From: Enterobacter bugandensis
Lineage (GTDB): Bacteria; Pseudomonadota; Gammaproteobacteria; Enterobacterales; Enterobacteriaceae
Assembly (NCBI RefSeq): GCF_900324475.1
Contig: NZ_LT992502.1
Location: 1,860,001-1,924,000 of the forward strand
Length of the DNA stretch: 64,000 nucleotides
Direction of reading: 5' to 3'
The notes under the pieces are model-generated. The model did no database searches. It was not told where the DNA came from and was given only the letters and a program-made list of their open reading frames with translations. The first letter of the stretch is position 1, and every line of letters begins with the position of its first letter. Positions 55,696 through 64,000 of this stretch are shown in pieces. Both the position numbers and the translations under genes were made by a program.

Positions 55696-55714
55696 AATGA
55701 AACTGTGTTTTGTT
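55696..55714. promoter_or_regulatory. KdgR-like operator upstream of kduD
   Basis: AATGAAACTGTGTTTTGTT agrees with the remembered KdgR consensus AATGAAACANTGTTTCATT except for A to T at position 9 and the final CA to TG. It sits at a promoter distance from kduD, whose homologues are KdgR-repressed in pectin-degrading bacteria. Confidence 0.6.
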
Positions 55715-55751
55715 TTTATCAGGCAGCATGACGCTGCCTGTAGGAGGGGCG

Positions 55752-56423
55752 CTATTCGCCGCGCAGGTGTTGTACCGTCAGTTCAGCCAGCGAATTCAGC
55801 TTAACGTCGGCAAGAGCATACCGCGGATCGTGGCGGTTTTCTTCATCGGGAACCACAATGGAGCGCATACGCGCGGCTTTGGAGGCCACCATGCCGTTTA
55901 CTGAATCTTCCAGCGCGACGCAGGTAAGCGGATCAAGACCCAGCTTCGCGGCGCAGTCCATATAGACCTGCGGATGTGGCTTGCTGTAGGGCAGTTTTTC
56001 CGCAGACGCCAGGGCGTCAAAACTGTCGCGCAGCTCAAACATGATCAGCACTTTTTCCAGCATATGCAGCGGTGAAGCGGAAGCCAGGCCAACCTTCAGC
56101 CCCTGAGACTTGCACAGCGCGACAGCCTCATGTACGCCCGGCAAGAGCGGCTTGTTCTCCTCCACCAGCGCGATGGCGCGGCTGATAATACGCGAGGTGA
56201 CTTCGTCGCGATCGGGCCCAACCCACGGCTGTTGGGCGTACCACAGGTCAACGACCATATCAATACGCAGGCCCAGCGTGTCGGGAAGTTCATTACGGCG
56301 ACTGATATCAACGCCCAGGCTGGCCATCACGTCCAGCTCGGCGCGATCCCACAACGGCTCGGAATCAATCAGTAATCCATCCATGTCAAAAATAGCGGCA
56401 AGTATCTGGCGCGGTGTCGACAT
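55752..56423 (-). CDS. hxpB: HxpB (YniC), HAD-family sugar phosphatase
   Basis: 223-aa cytoplasmic haloacid-dehalogenase phosphatase acting on hexitol and 2-deoxyglucose phosphates. Motif I is AIFDMDGLLIDSEP, motif II VGLASAS, motif III Lys in KLPYSKPHPQVY and motif IV VALEDSVNG. ATG at 56423 has AAGGAGA upstream and matches E. coli; a GTG one codon earlier is not used. Confidence 0.93.
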   Translation of the reverse strand: MSTPRQILAAIFDMDGLLIDSEPLWDRAELDVMASLGVDISRRNELPDTLGLRIDMVVDLWYAQQPWVGPDRDEVTSRIISRAIALVEENKPLLPGVHEAVALCKSQGLKVGLASASPLHMLEKVLIMFELRDSFDALASAEKLPYSKPHPQVYMDCAAKLGLDPLTCVALEDSVNGMVASKAARMRSIVVPDEENRHDPRYALADVKLNSLAELTVQHLRGE

Positions 56424-56570
56424 CACAACGTCTCCTTATCCAGGTGTTCGACAGACGATAAGTGCTAAGCACAGTCTGCAATTTAGCATATTGCTTTTAA
56501 AGAGCGGGCGAAATTGATGTCCAGCAGGTAGACTTAGGCTCAAATCACGCGTCTTTATGAAGAGGAACTG

Positions 56571-57107
56571 ATGACGTATCAACAAGCTGGACGCATTGCT
56601 GTCTTAAAACGTATTGCAGGCTGGGTGATTTTTATTCCCGCCGTCATTTCTACGCTGATATCCGTGCTGAAGTTTATGTACGATCACAGCGAAAAACAGC
56701 CGGGCATTAATGCGGTAATGCTTGATTTTGCGCATGTCATGATTGAGATGGTGCGGTTTAATACCCCGTTCCTGAACGTCTTCTGGTTCAACTCGCCAAC
56801 GCCGGACTTTCACCAGCAGCTGAATGTTGGGTTCTGGATTATCTATGCGCTGATTTTTATTGCGATGGCGCTGCAGGCATCGGGCGCACGAATGAGTCGC
56901 CAGACCCGTTTTTTACGCGAAGGGGTGGAAGATCAGCTTATCCTTGAGAAGGCGAAAGGTCCTGAAGGAATGAGCCGGGAGCAGATTGAATCCCGCATTG
57001 TGGTGCCTCGTCACACCATTTTCCTGCAAATTTTCCCGCTCTATATCCTGCCGGTTATCATCATCGTGGCGGGATATTTCTTCTTCTCACTGCTCGGTTT
57101 TCTGTAA
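56571..57107 (+). CDS. yniB: YniB, inner-membrane protein
   Basis: 178-aa membrane protein of unknown function. Three hydrophobic segments are visible: GWVIFIPAVISTLISVLKF (about 16-34), GFWIIYALIFIAMALQA (about 86-103) and LYILPVIIIVAGYFFFSLLG (about 156-175). The central soluble part has RTRFLREGVEDQ-type charged helix sequence. Matches E. coli YniB in length and position, between hxpB and yniA. Confidence 0.85.
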   Translation: MTYQQAGRIAVLKRIAGWVIFIPAVISTLISVLKFMYDHSEKQPGINAVMLDFAHVMIEMVRFNTPFLNVFWFNSPTPDFHQQLNVGFWIIYALIFIAMALQASGARMSRQTRFLREGVEDQLILEKAKGPEGMSREQIESRIVVPRHTIFLQIFPLYILPVIIIVAGYFFFSLLGFL

Positions 57108-57114
57108 CGAATTA

Positions 57115-57145
57115 GGGTGGCGGCAAGGCCACCCGTTTTGTCTTT
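57115..57145. terminator. Terminator between yniB and yniA
   Basis: GGGTGGC/GCCACCC stem with a GGCAAG loop, followed on the plus strand by GTTTTGTCTTT. It ends yniB and lies at the 3' end of convergent yniA. Confidence 0.7.
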
Positions 57146-58004
57146 AAGCCGCAAGCACGCGTTCAAGCGCACGCTGGACGTTGACCAGATGTTGCCCGCC
57201 AAAAAGAATGGCTCGGTTCATCAGCGTATAGAGCTGATACACGGGCTGGCGCTCAAGGAAGTCCGGCGGCAGAGGGGAGACAGACTGATAGCCATCGTAT
57301 ATTTGCGGCGGTTGTTCGGGATGCAGGGGCAACATGGCCAAATCGCACTCTCTGTCGCCCCAGTAGCAGGCCGGGTCGAAGATATACGGGCCGTTGGGGC
57401 CCAGCGCGCAGTTATCGGACCATAAATCACCGTGCAGTAAAGACGCCTGAGGCTGGTGGGAGGCCAGGCGCTGTTGCACATGCTCGACGATGGCATCAAT
57501 GTTGCCAAATTCCAGCCCTTTCTCTGCGGCCAGCTCAAGCTGCCATCCGATGCGCTGCTCGGCAAAGAACGTCGACCAGCGGCGTTGCCAGGCATTGGGC
57601 TGCGGCGTGGTGGAAAGGTCGTTGTCGAAGTCGAGACCAAACTGGGGCTGGTCGCTCCACTGGTGCAGGCGCGCTAACTGTTGCCCGAGAATAAAGGCAT
57701 TATGGGCGTCCAACGGGCGGGCAGGGAGATAGTCCATCACCAGAAAGCTGTAGTCCCGGTCACTGCCCACGGCCAGCACCTCAGGTACCGTCACCGTTTT
57801 ACTGCGGGACAACAGTTCAAGCTGATCGGCTTCAGCGGTAAAAATCGGGAGCAGCTCTCGCTCGTCGCATTTAACGAACAAATCGCGTCCTGCGTAGCGT
57901 AAATGCCACGCGGCGTGAATTTCCCCGCCCGGCAGCTCGTTACGCAGTTCAATTTCACCTTCACCCAATTGCTCATGTAAAAGATGACTGATAGCCTGCC
58001 ACAT
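57144..58004 (-). CDS. yniA: YniA, fructosamine-kinase-like phosphotransferase
   Basis: 286-aa cytoplasmic protein-kinase-fold enzyme of the fructosamine/ketosamine-3-kinase family; true substrate uncertain. The catalytic loop is SLLHGDLWSDNCALG near residue 195 and the metal-binding DPACYWGDRECDLAM follows. The N-lobe has AGRDLFVKCDERELLPIF with the ATP-binding Lys. Length equals E. coli YniA. Confidence 0.92.
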   Translation of the reverse strand: MWQAISHLLHEQLGEGEIELRNELPGGEIHAAWHLRYAGRDLFVKCDERELLPIFTAEADQLELLSRSKTVTVPEVLAVGSDRDYSFLVMDYLPARPLDAHNAFILGQQLARLHQWSDQPQFGLDFDNDLSTTPQPNAWQRRWSTFFAEQRIGWQLELAAEKGLEFGNIDAIVEHVQQRLASHQPQASLLHGDLWSDNCALGPNGPYIFDPACYWGDRECDLAMLPLHPEQPPQIYDGYQSVSPLPPDFLERQPVYQLYTLMNRAILFGGQHLVNVQRALERVLAA

Positions 58005-58109
58005 GTTGACTCTCCCATGTTGTCTGCCAGATCATAAAGTTAGCGCATAACTGCGGTAAAAAAATACGAACTAACGCACACCTGAGCGGATTAATTTCAT
58101 GCAGGGCAC

Positions 58110-58400
58110 TTATTGTTCTTTTTTCTGCCAGCGTTCCCACGTCTCCACGGTGATGTCGGCAGGCTTGTCGGTCACGCTTTCCACCAGGCTGGCGGCCAGC
58201 GCATGTACCTCTTCTTCACTCAGGGCTGCGATCAGGCCAAACGCCAGGGTGCCTAAATCATGAATATGACCTTCGTCATCCGTTAGCGTGAGCAGGAAAT
58301 TCGCCCGTGTAAAGGCATTGTTGAGCTCGTTAAGCTCGGTCAGCGATGCTTCATGAAGGCTGATGGTCACGACGTAGCGGGTGATATCACCACTGCTCAT
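58110..58400 (-). CDS. ydiZ: YdiZ, conserved small protein
   Basis: 96-aa soluble acidic protein of unknown function, conserved between yniA and pfkB as in E. coli. It contains RYVVTISLHEASLTELNEL and LGTLAFGLIAALSEEEVHAL, which suggest a compact alpha/beta fold. No catalytic motif is apparent. Confidence 0.82.
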   Translation of the reverse strand: MSSGDITRYVVTISLHEASLTELNELNNAFTRANFLLTLTDDEGHIHDLGTLAFGLIAALSEEEVHALAASLVESVTDKPADITVETWERWQKKEQ

Positions 58401-58469
58401 AATTCACCTCGTTGTTATCCTGAAAGTTTTTTTAGCATAGTCGATACGCCATATTTGGCGACTTCCACC

Positions 58470-58503
58470 GATATATCCCCCTCCGTCAGGAGGGGGATAT
58501 ATC
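58470..58503. terminator. Long perfect hairpin after pfkB
   Basis: 15-bp perfect stem GATATATCCCCCTCC/GGAGGGGGATATATC with a 4-nt loop, 2 bp past the pfkB stop. It lacks a following T-run, so it may protect the pfkB mRNA 3' end as much as terminate. Confidence 0.65.
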
Positions 58504-58505
58504 GG

Positions 58506-59438
58506 TTAGCTTCGTGACAGGTAATCGACGATTTTCTGCGTATCGGCAAGCGAACACAGGCGCGTTCCCTGATTGATGGTGGCGGCACTCCCCGCCGCGA
58601 CGCCATAGCGCGTCATCTCCAGAAGTGATGCGCCCTGCGCCAGCTTCAGCGCCATCGCGCCGACCATACTGTCGCCTGCGCCGACGGTGCTCTGGCTCTT
58701 CATTGGGGGCGGAACAACCTGCACAAAGCCCGTCCTGTCGACGGCCAGCGCACCCTGAGGACCGAGAGAGACGACAACGCGGTGCGCTTTGCCGCTGCGA
58801 ACCAGTTCTTCTGCGGCAGTACGCACGTCATCCGGCTGGCTAAGTTCGCGATTAACAAGCGCACTCAGCTCTTTCTGGTTAGGCTTAACGAGCTCAAGCT
58901 GTCCGGGTTCTAATGCCGCCTGCAGGGCTTCGCCTGAACTGTCGACAATGCAGCGAATGCCGCGCTGAAGTACGGCATCAACCAGTGCTGTCAGCTTTTC
59001 TGTTTTGACACCTGGCGGCAGGCTACCGCTGATGACCAGCAGCGAGCCGCTTTCAATGGTTAGCACCTTCTCTTCCAGCTGACGAAACTCATCGTCACTC
59101 AGCCTGGCGCCTGGCATAACGAAACGATACTGTTCCCCGCTGGACTCAACGTGGACATGCAGGTTCTGCCGGGTCCAGTCTTTGGCGTCTACGGTATCCA
59201 CGGCAACCTGTTCATCGGCCAGCAAGGTAACAAGATGCTCCCCCGTGGCACCACCGGCCGGAAAGATGGCAGTCGCTTTACCGCCGAGGTGGGTAATCGC
59301 GCGCGCAACGTTAATCCCGCCGCCGCCCGGCTCAAATACGGGTGCGCTACAGCGTAGTTTACCTTCCGGGTAAATCTGCGGCGTTATGGTCGCGGAGTCG
59401 AGGGAAGGGGAGAGCGTCAGCGTATAAATAGAAGCCAT
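58506..59438 (-). CDS. pfkB: 6-phosphofructokinase II PfkB
   Basis: 310-aa ribokinase-family phosphofructokinase, the minor glycolytic isozyme. The N-terminal APVFEPGGGGINVARAI and C-terminal catalytic STVGAGDSMVGAMALK with the Asp base are the two PfkB signatures. Of two adjacent ATGs, the second (59438) is better spaced from AGGAGG and agrees with E. coli. Divergent from ydiY over a 296-bp gap. Confidence 0.95.
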   Translation of the reverse strand: MASIYTLTLSPSLDSATITPQIYPEGKLRCSAPVFEPGGGGINVARAITHLGGKATAIFPAGGATGEHLVTLLADEQVAVDTVDAKDWTRQNLHVHVESSGEQYRFVMPGARLSDDEFRQLEEKVLTIESGSLLVISGSLPPGVKTEKLTALVDAVLQRGIRCIVDSSGEALQAALEPGQLELVKPNQKELSALVNRELSQPDDVRTAAEELVRSGKAHRVVVSLGPQGALAVDRTGFVQVVPPPMKSQSTVGAGDSMVGAMALKLAQGASLLEMTRYGVAAGSAATINQGTRLCSLADTQKIVDYLSRS

Positions 59439-59687
59439 CATAACCTCCTTTTAGCATGGGTTCTTTTAAGCCTGGCACCGATCGACAGGAAGGCAATGTA
59501 AATAACAGTATGATTTTAAAAATGAATGCTGACATAAATGCGATGAGGGATATATAAAATAAAACGCGTTTTGAGATCGTTCTTATTCAAAAAATGAAAT
59601 AAGAAAATATTGCTATGTTATTTGCGCCTTTTTATAATTTGTTACCTTTCTCTGGACGCCTTGTCATTGATCCTCAAGAAAGTTTCC

Positions 59688-59711
59688 GAGACCGTGGTGG
59701 TCTCTTTTTTT
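59688..59711 (+). terminator. Terminator-like hairpin in the ydiY leader
   Basis: GAGACC/GGTCTC stem with a 5-nt loop and then seven Ts, ending only 23 bp before the ydiY start. Placed ahead of the gene and not after one, it could attenuate ydiY or end a short upstream RNA. Upstream, the pfkB-ydiY gap is AT-rich promoter DNA with a -10-like TATGTT near 59613. Confidence 0.6.
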
Positions 59712-59734
59712 GTTGTACGGACTCCTTAAATAAA

Positions 59735-60493
59735 ATGAAGCTTTTGAAGACAGTACCCGCAGCACTGATGCTGGCGGGTGGCGTTTTTGCATCACTGAAT
59801 GCAGCCGCCGATGACACCGTTTTTACTGTCATGGACGATCCCTCCACTGCCAAAAAACCGTTTGAAGGTAACCTGAACGCCGGGTATCTCGCCCAATCGG
59901 GTAATACGAAAAGCTCTTCTCTGACGGCGGACAGCACCCTGACCTGGTACGGCAATACCACTGCATGGTCGCTGTGGGGGAATGCCAGCAACACGTCCGC
60001 TAACGATGAACGCTCATCCGAGAAATACGCGGTGGGTGGACGTAGCCGTTACAACATGACCGACTATGACTACATCTTTGGTCAGGCAAGTTGGTTAACC
60101 GACCGCTTCAACGGCTATCGCCAGCGCGATGTGTTCACCGCCGGTTATGGTCGTCAGTTCCTGAATGGTCCGGTACACAGCCTCCGTTTCGAATTCGGTC
60201 CTGGTGTCCGCTATGACGAGTACACCAATGGCGAAAATGAAACCCAGCCGCTGGGCTATGCTTCCGGCACGTATGCCTGGCAGATGACCGACAACACCAA
60301 ATTTACGCAGGGTGTTTCTGTGTTTGGTGCCGAGGATACGACGCTGAATTCCGAAAGTGCTTTGAATGTGGCTATCAATGAACACTTCGGTTTGAAATTG
60401 GCCTACAACGTGACCTGGAACTCTTCACCGCCAGAAACGGCACCGGATCATACCGATCGCAGAACCACGATTTCGCTGGGCTATAAAATGTAA
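59735..60493 (+). CDS. ydiY: YdiY, outer-membrane beta-barrel-like protein (DUF481)
   Basis: 252-aa exported DUF481 protein, described in E. coli as acid- or salt-inducible. Signal peptide of about 24 residues ends LNAAA-D. The mature chain is rich in alternating aromatic strands (GYLAQSGNTKSSSLTADSTL and RRTTISLGYKM at the end), as in outer-membrane barrels. ATG at 59735 begins the signal peptide; the longer frame from 59615 crosses the leader hairpin and is rejected. Confidence 0.9.
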   Translation: MKLLKTVPAALMLAGGVFASLNAAADDTVFTVMDDPSTAKKPFEGNLNAGYLAQSGNTKSSSLTADSTLTWYGNTTAWSLWGNASNTSANDERSSEKYAVGGRSRYNMTDYDYIFGQASWLTDRFNGYRQRDVFTAGYGRQFLNGPVHSLRFEFGPGVRYDEYTNGENETQPLGYASGTYAWQMTDNTKFTQGVSVFGAEDTTLNSESALNVAINEHFGLKLAYNVTWNSSPPETAPDHTDRRTTISLGYKM

Positions 60494-60499
60494 TCATAG

Positions 60500-60529
60500 C
60501 GGGCCGATGAAAGTGTCGGCCCGTTTTCA
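60500..60529 (+). terminator. Terminator of ydiY
   Basis: CGGGCCGA/TCGGCCCG stem with an 8-nt loop, then four Ts, 7 bp after the ydiY stop. Confidence 0.82.
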
Positions 60530-60594
60530 TTATTATGGTTAACCCGCGCCAATAAATTCTCATCACGCGCAACGGCATTTATTTTTATTTGTAC

Positions 60595-60702
60595 TTAGCC
60601 CCAAATCATTGCCGCCCACCGAAATAACAGCATTGCACCGCAGATGGCAACCAGCACCAGCACCATTTTCCAGTGTTTTACGGCAAATCGTTTTGTTGGC
60701 AT
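60595..60702 (-). CDS. yniD: YniD small membrane protein (35 aa)
   Basis: 35-residue single-pass membrane protein: basic N-terminus MPTKRFAVKHWK, then a hydrophobic helix VLVLVAICGAMLLFRWAA and a short tail MIWG. Almost identical to remembered E. coli YniD and in the same place between ydiY and thrS. Function unknown. AAGGATTAAGTT precedes the ATG. Confidence 0.85.
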   Translation of the reverse strand: MPTKRFAVKHWKMVLVLVAICGAMLLFRWAAMIWG

Positions 60703-60799
60703 AACTTAATCCTTGTTCGTTGATACGCATAGTCTATCAAACGGGGCCAAAAGATGCGCCTTCCCGGGAGCGATCGAGTTATGCCAACAAGGGGTCGGC

Positions 60800-60892
60800 T
60801 TAGAACCAGTGGAATCGTTCGGCGAGGATCAACACTAGACCTGTTGCGGAAAGGATGTTCAAAATCACAACCGTTCTACTGGATACATTCAT
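60800..60892 (-). CDS. yncL: YncL-like small membrane protein (30 aa)
   Basis: 30-residue single-pass peptide beginning MNVSSRTVVILNILSATGLV and ending ERFHWF. The first nine residues equal those of E. coli YncL as remembered, and the helix plus aromatic C-terminus also agree. YncL accumulates under stress in E. coli but is encoded elsewhere there. AGGTG lies about eight bases upstream of the ATG. Being so short, it needs conservation or expression evidence. Confidence 0.6.
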   Translation of the reverse strand: MNVSSRTVVILNILSATGLVLILAERFHWF

Positions 60893-61107
60893 GGTATGCA
60901 CCTGTTGATATAAAAGGCATGTTCAAGAGTAGCCCAGCATGTCTGAAATGCGAGCGCCGGAGAGATGCAATCTGCAAATTTACGCTACGTGCCAGCCCAT
61001 CATTCTGGCTGCAGAGGGTGCAATCTCCTTGCTGATAGTGTTAACATTACGTCGCTTGCCGTAAATCCGCATTAATCTGAATTCGGCAGGTGCATGATGA
61101 CGAACCA

Positions 61108-61200
61108 ATTTGACGATTGTTGGTCAGATGGTGTCGTAATCTATTGTCAAATCACGATTATTTTCTTTGTATATGCTCTTATGTGTGGGGCATCACTGCA
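61108..61200 (+). promoter_or_regulatory. thrS translational operator (tRNA-Thr mimic leader)
   Basis: The 322-bp region from 60893 to thrS ends in a structured leader. A stem ATTTGAC/GTCAAAT (61108-61114 with 61146-61152) encloses an inner AGAT/ATCT stem whose loop shows CGT at 61135-61137, like the tRNA-Thr anticodon. A second hairpin ATGCTC...GGGCAT (about 61172-61191) precedes AAGGAT and the ATG. In E. coli ThrRS binds these arms and blocks ribosome loading. Assignment is by position and resemblance. Confidence 0.7.
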
Positions 61201-61214
61201 AATAAGGATATAAA

Positions 61215-63143
61215 ATGCCTGTAATTACTCTTCCTGATGGCAGCCAACGCCATTTCGACCACGCTGTTAGCCCTATGGATGTCGCCCTGGACATCGGTCC
61301 TGGCCTCGCGAAAGCGACCATCGCCGGCCGTGTGAACGGTGAGCTGGTTGATGCGTCCGATCTGATTGAAAACGATGCGACGCTTGCAATCATCACCGCG
61401 AAAGACGAAGAAGGTCTGGAGATCATTCGTCACTCCTGCGCACACCTGTTGGGTCATGCTATCAAGCAGCTGTGGCCAAACACCAAAATGGCGATCGGTC
61501 CGGTTATCGACAACGGTTTCTACTACGACGTTGATCTTGACCACACCCTGACCCAGGAAGATATCGACGCGCTCGAAAAACGTATGCACGAGCTCGCCGA
61601 GACCAACTATGACGTCATCAAGAAGAAAGTCAGCTGGCACGAAGCGCGTGAAACCTTCGTCAAGCGTGGCGAGAGCTATAAAGTCTCTATTCTCGATGAA
61701 AACATTGCTCATGATGACAAGCCTGGCTTGTACCATCACGAAGAATACGTCGACATGTGCCGTGGACCGCACGTGCCGAACATGCGCTTCTGTCATCATT
61801 TCAAACTGATGAAGATCGCCGGCGCCTACTGGCGTGGCGACAGCAACAACAAGATGTTGCAGCGTATCTATGGTACCGCATGGGCGGATAAGAAAGCCCT
61901 GAACGCGTACCTGCAGCGCCTGGAAGAGGCCGCGAAGCGTGACCACCGTAAAATCGGTAAGCAGCTTGACCTGTACCACATGCAGGAAGAAGCGCCGGGT
62001 ATGGTGTTCTGGCATAACGATGGCTGGACTATCTTCCGTGAACTGGAAACGTTCGTACGTTCCAAGCTGAAAGAGTACCAGTATCAGGAAGTGAAAGGCC
62101 CGTTCATGATGGACCGTGTGCTGTGGGAAAAAACCGGCCACTGGGACAACTACAAAGATGCGATGTTCACCACCTCGTCCGAGAACCGTGAATACTGCAT
62201 CAAGCCAATGAACTGCCCGGGCCACGTTCAGATCTTCAACCAGGGTCTGAAATCCTACCGCGACCTGCCGCTGCGTATGGCGGAATTCGGTAGCTGCCAC
62301 CGTAACGAGCCATCAGGTGCGCTGCACGGTCTGATGCGCGTGCGTGGCTTTACGCAGGATGATGCGCATATCTTCTGTACTGAAGATCAGGTTCGTGATG
62401 AAGTTAACGCCTGTATTCGTATGGTCTACGATATGTACAGCACCTTTGGCTTCGAGAAGATCGTGGTCAAACTCTCAACGCGTCCGGAAAAACGTATCGG
62501 TAGCGATGAGACCTGGGATCGCGCAGAAGCGGATCTCGCCGTAGCGCTGGAAGAGAACGGTATTCCGTTCGAATACCAGCTGGGCGAGGGTGCATTCTAC
62601 GGTCCGAAAATTGAATTTACCCTGTATGACTGCCTCGATCGCGCATGGCAGTGCGGTACTGTACAGCTGGACTTCTCCCTGCCGCAGCGTTTAAGCGCCT
62701 CTTATGTTGGCGAAGACAACGAGCGTCAGGTACCGGTCATGATTCACCGTGCTATTCTCGGTTCTCTGGAGCGCTTCATCGGCATCCTGACCGAAGAGTT
62801 CGCGGGCTTCTTCCCAACCTGGCTTGCGCCAGTGCAGGTCGTGGTGATGAACATTACCGATTCTCAGGCAGATTACGTTAAAGAATTGACGCAGAAACTA
62901 CAAAATGCGGGCATTCGCGTAAAAGCAGACTTGAGAAATGAGAAGATTGGCTTTAAAATCCGCGAGCACACTTTACGTCGTGTCCCGTATATGTTGGTCT
63001 GTGGTGATAAAGAGGTGGAAGCAGGCAAAGTTGCCGTTCGCACCCGCCGTGGTAAAGACCTGGGCAGCCTGGACGTAAGTGAAGTGATTGAGAAGCTGCA
63101 ACAAGAGATTCGCAGCCGCAGTCTTCAACAACTGGAGGAATAA
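61215..63143 (+). CDS. thrS: Threonyl-tRNA synthetase
   Basis: 642-aa class II synthetase charging tRNA-Thr, with zinc-dependent serine rejection. N-terminal TGS domain ([15 protein letters not shown]), editing domain with [10 protein letters not shown] and the [11 protein letters not shown] metal segment, catalytic core with [20 protein letters not shown] (motif 2), and a C-terminal anticodon-binding domain. Length equals E. coli. It represses its own translation through the leader. infC starts 3 bp after its stop. Confidence 0.97.
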   Translation: MPVITLPDGSQRHFDHAVSPMDVALDIGPGLAKATIAGRVNGELVDASDLIENDATLAIITAKDEEGLEIIRHSCAHLLGHAIKQLWPNTKMAIGPVIDNGFYYDVDLDHTLTQEDIDALEKRMHELAETNYDVIKKKVSWHEARETFVKRGESYKVSILDENIAHDDKPGLYHHEEYVDMCRGPHVPNMRFCHHFKLMKIAGAYWRGDSNNKMLQRIYGTAWADKKALNAYLQRLEEAAKRDHRKIGKQLDLYHMQEEAPGMVFWHNDGWTIFRELETFVRSKLKEYQYQEVKGPFMMDRVLWEKTGHWDNYKDAMFTTSSENREYCIKPMNCPGHVQIFNQGLKSYRDLPLRMAEFGSCHRNEPSGALHGLMRVRGFTQDDAHIFCTEDQVRDEVNACIRMVYDMYSTFGFEKIVVKLSTRPEKRIGSDETWDRAEADLAVALEENGIPFEYQLGEGAFYGPKIEFTLYDCLDRAWQCGTVQLDFSLPQRLSASYVGEDNERQVPVMIHRAILGSLERFIGILTEEFAGFFPTWLAPVQVVVMNITDSQADYVKELTQKLQNAGIRVKADLRNEKIGFKIREHTLRRVPYMLVCGDKEVEAGKVAVRTRRGKDLGSLDVSEVIEKLQQEIRSRSLQQLEE

Positions 63144-63984
<841 letters not shown>

Positions 63985-64000
63985 GCCGTTAACGTTTAAT

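Noticed and set aside
60754..61035. 93-codon open frame upstream of thrS
   Set aside because: It covers the yncL-like gene on the opposite strand and the thrS leader, has Arg/Cys-rich random-like sequence, and no ribosome-binding site.

Overview
The window is 64 kb of enterobacterial chromosome at about 55% GC. Gene content and order follow the Escherichia coli K-12 stretch from dgcP (yeaP) to thrS-infC-rpmI almost gene for gene. Departures from that order (a GH18 chitinase between yeaC and pncA, a CTP-synthase-like amidotransferase beside yeaO, kduD beside hxpB, ynjA moved next to ynjF), together with the intergenic repeats, suggest Enterobacter or a close relative such as Leclercia or Lelliottia. 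This is inferred from remembered homologues, not from a database search. I see no prophage, CRISPR array, tRNA or rRNA gene. The only mobile element is one IS481-type insertion sequence.

Layout. 1-9.5 kb: dgcP (partial), yoaF, an unknown small gene, yeaO, the amidotransferase-like gene, nimT/nimR, yeaL, yoaI, yeaK, and yeaH-yeaG behind a clear sigma-54 promoter. 10-15 kb: mipA, yeaD, gapA, msrB, yeaC, chitinase. 15-25 kb: pncA, ansA, sppA, ydjA, selD-topB, the IS inserted in a REP-like hairpin, gdhA. 25-33 kb: ynjH, nudG, ynjA-ynjF, the ynjBCDE transport/sulfurtransferase operon, a TVP38-family membrane protein, xthA. 34-40 kb: the astCADBE arginine succinyltransferase operon behind a second sigma-54 promoter. 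40-44 kb: spy, ves, SOS gene cho, nadE, osmE. 44-50 kb: the chbBCARFG chitobiose operon. 50-60 kb: katE, cedA, tcyP, SOS gene ydjM, kduD with a KdgR-like operator, hxpB, yniB, yniA, ydiZ, pfkB, ydiY. 60-64 kb: small membrane-protein genes yniD and a yncL-like gene, then thrS-infC-rpmI with their translational control leaders.

How parts work together. Two nitrogen-starvation type transcription units (yeaGH and ast) carry matching -24/-12 promoters. Chitin use is represented by a secreted chitinase and the chitobiose PTS/hydrolase operon. Both mRNAs carry a 12-nt stretch complementary to the seed of the sRNA ChiX as I remember it: at the Shine-Dalgarno of the chitinase and in the chbB-chbC spacer. 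Together they would form a target-plus-decoy circuit. cho and ydjM each have a good LexA box. Other items for follow-up are a possible unannotated sRNA ending at a strong terminator upstream of dgcP, a terminator-like hairpin just ahead of the ydiY start codon, and a one-base frameshift in the IS transposase.
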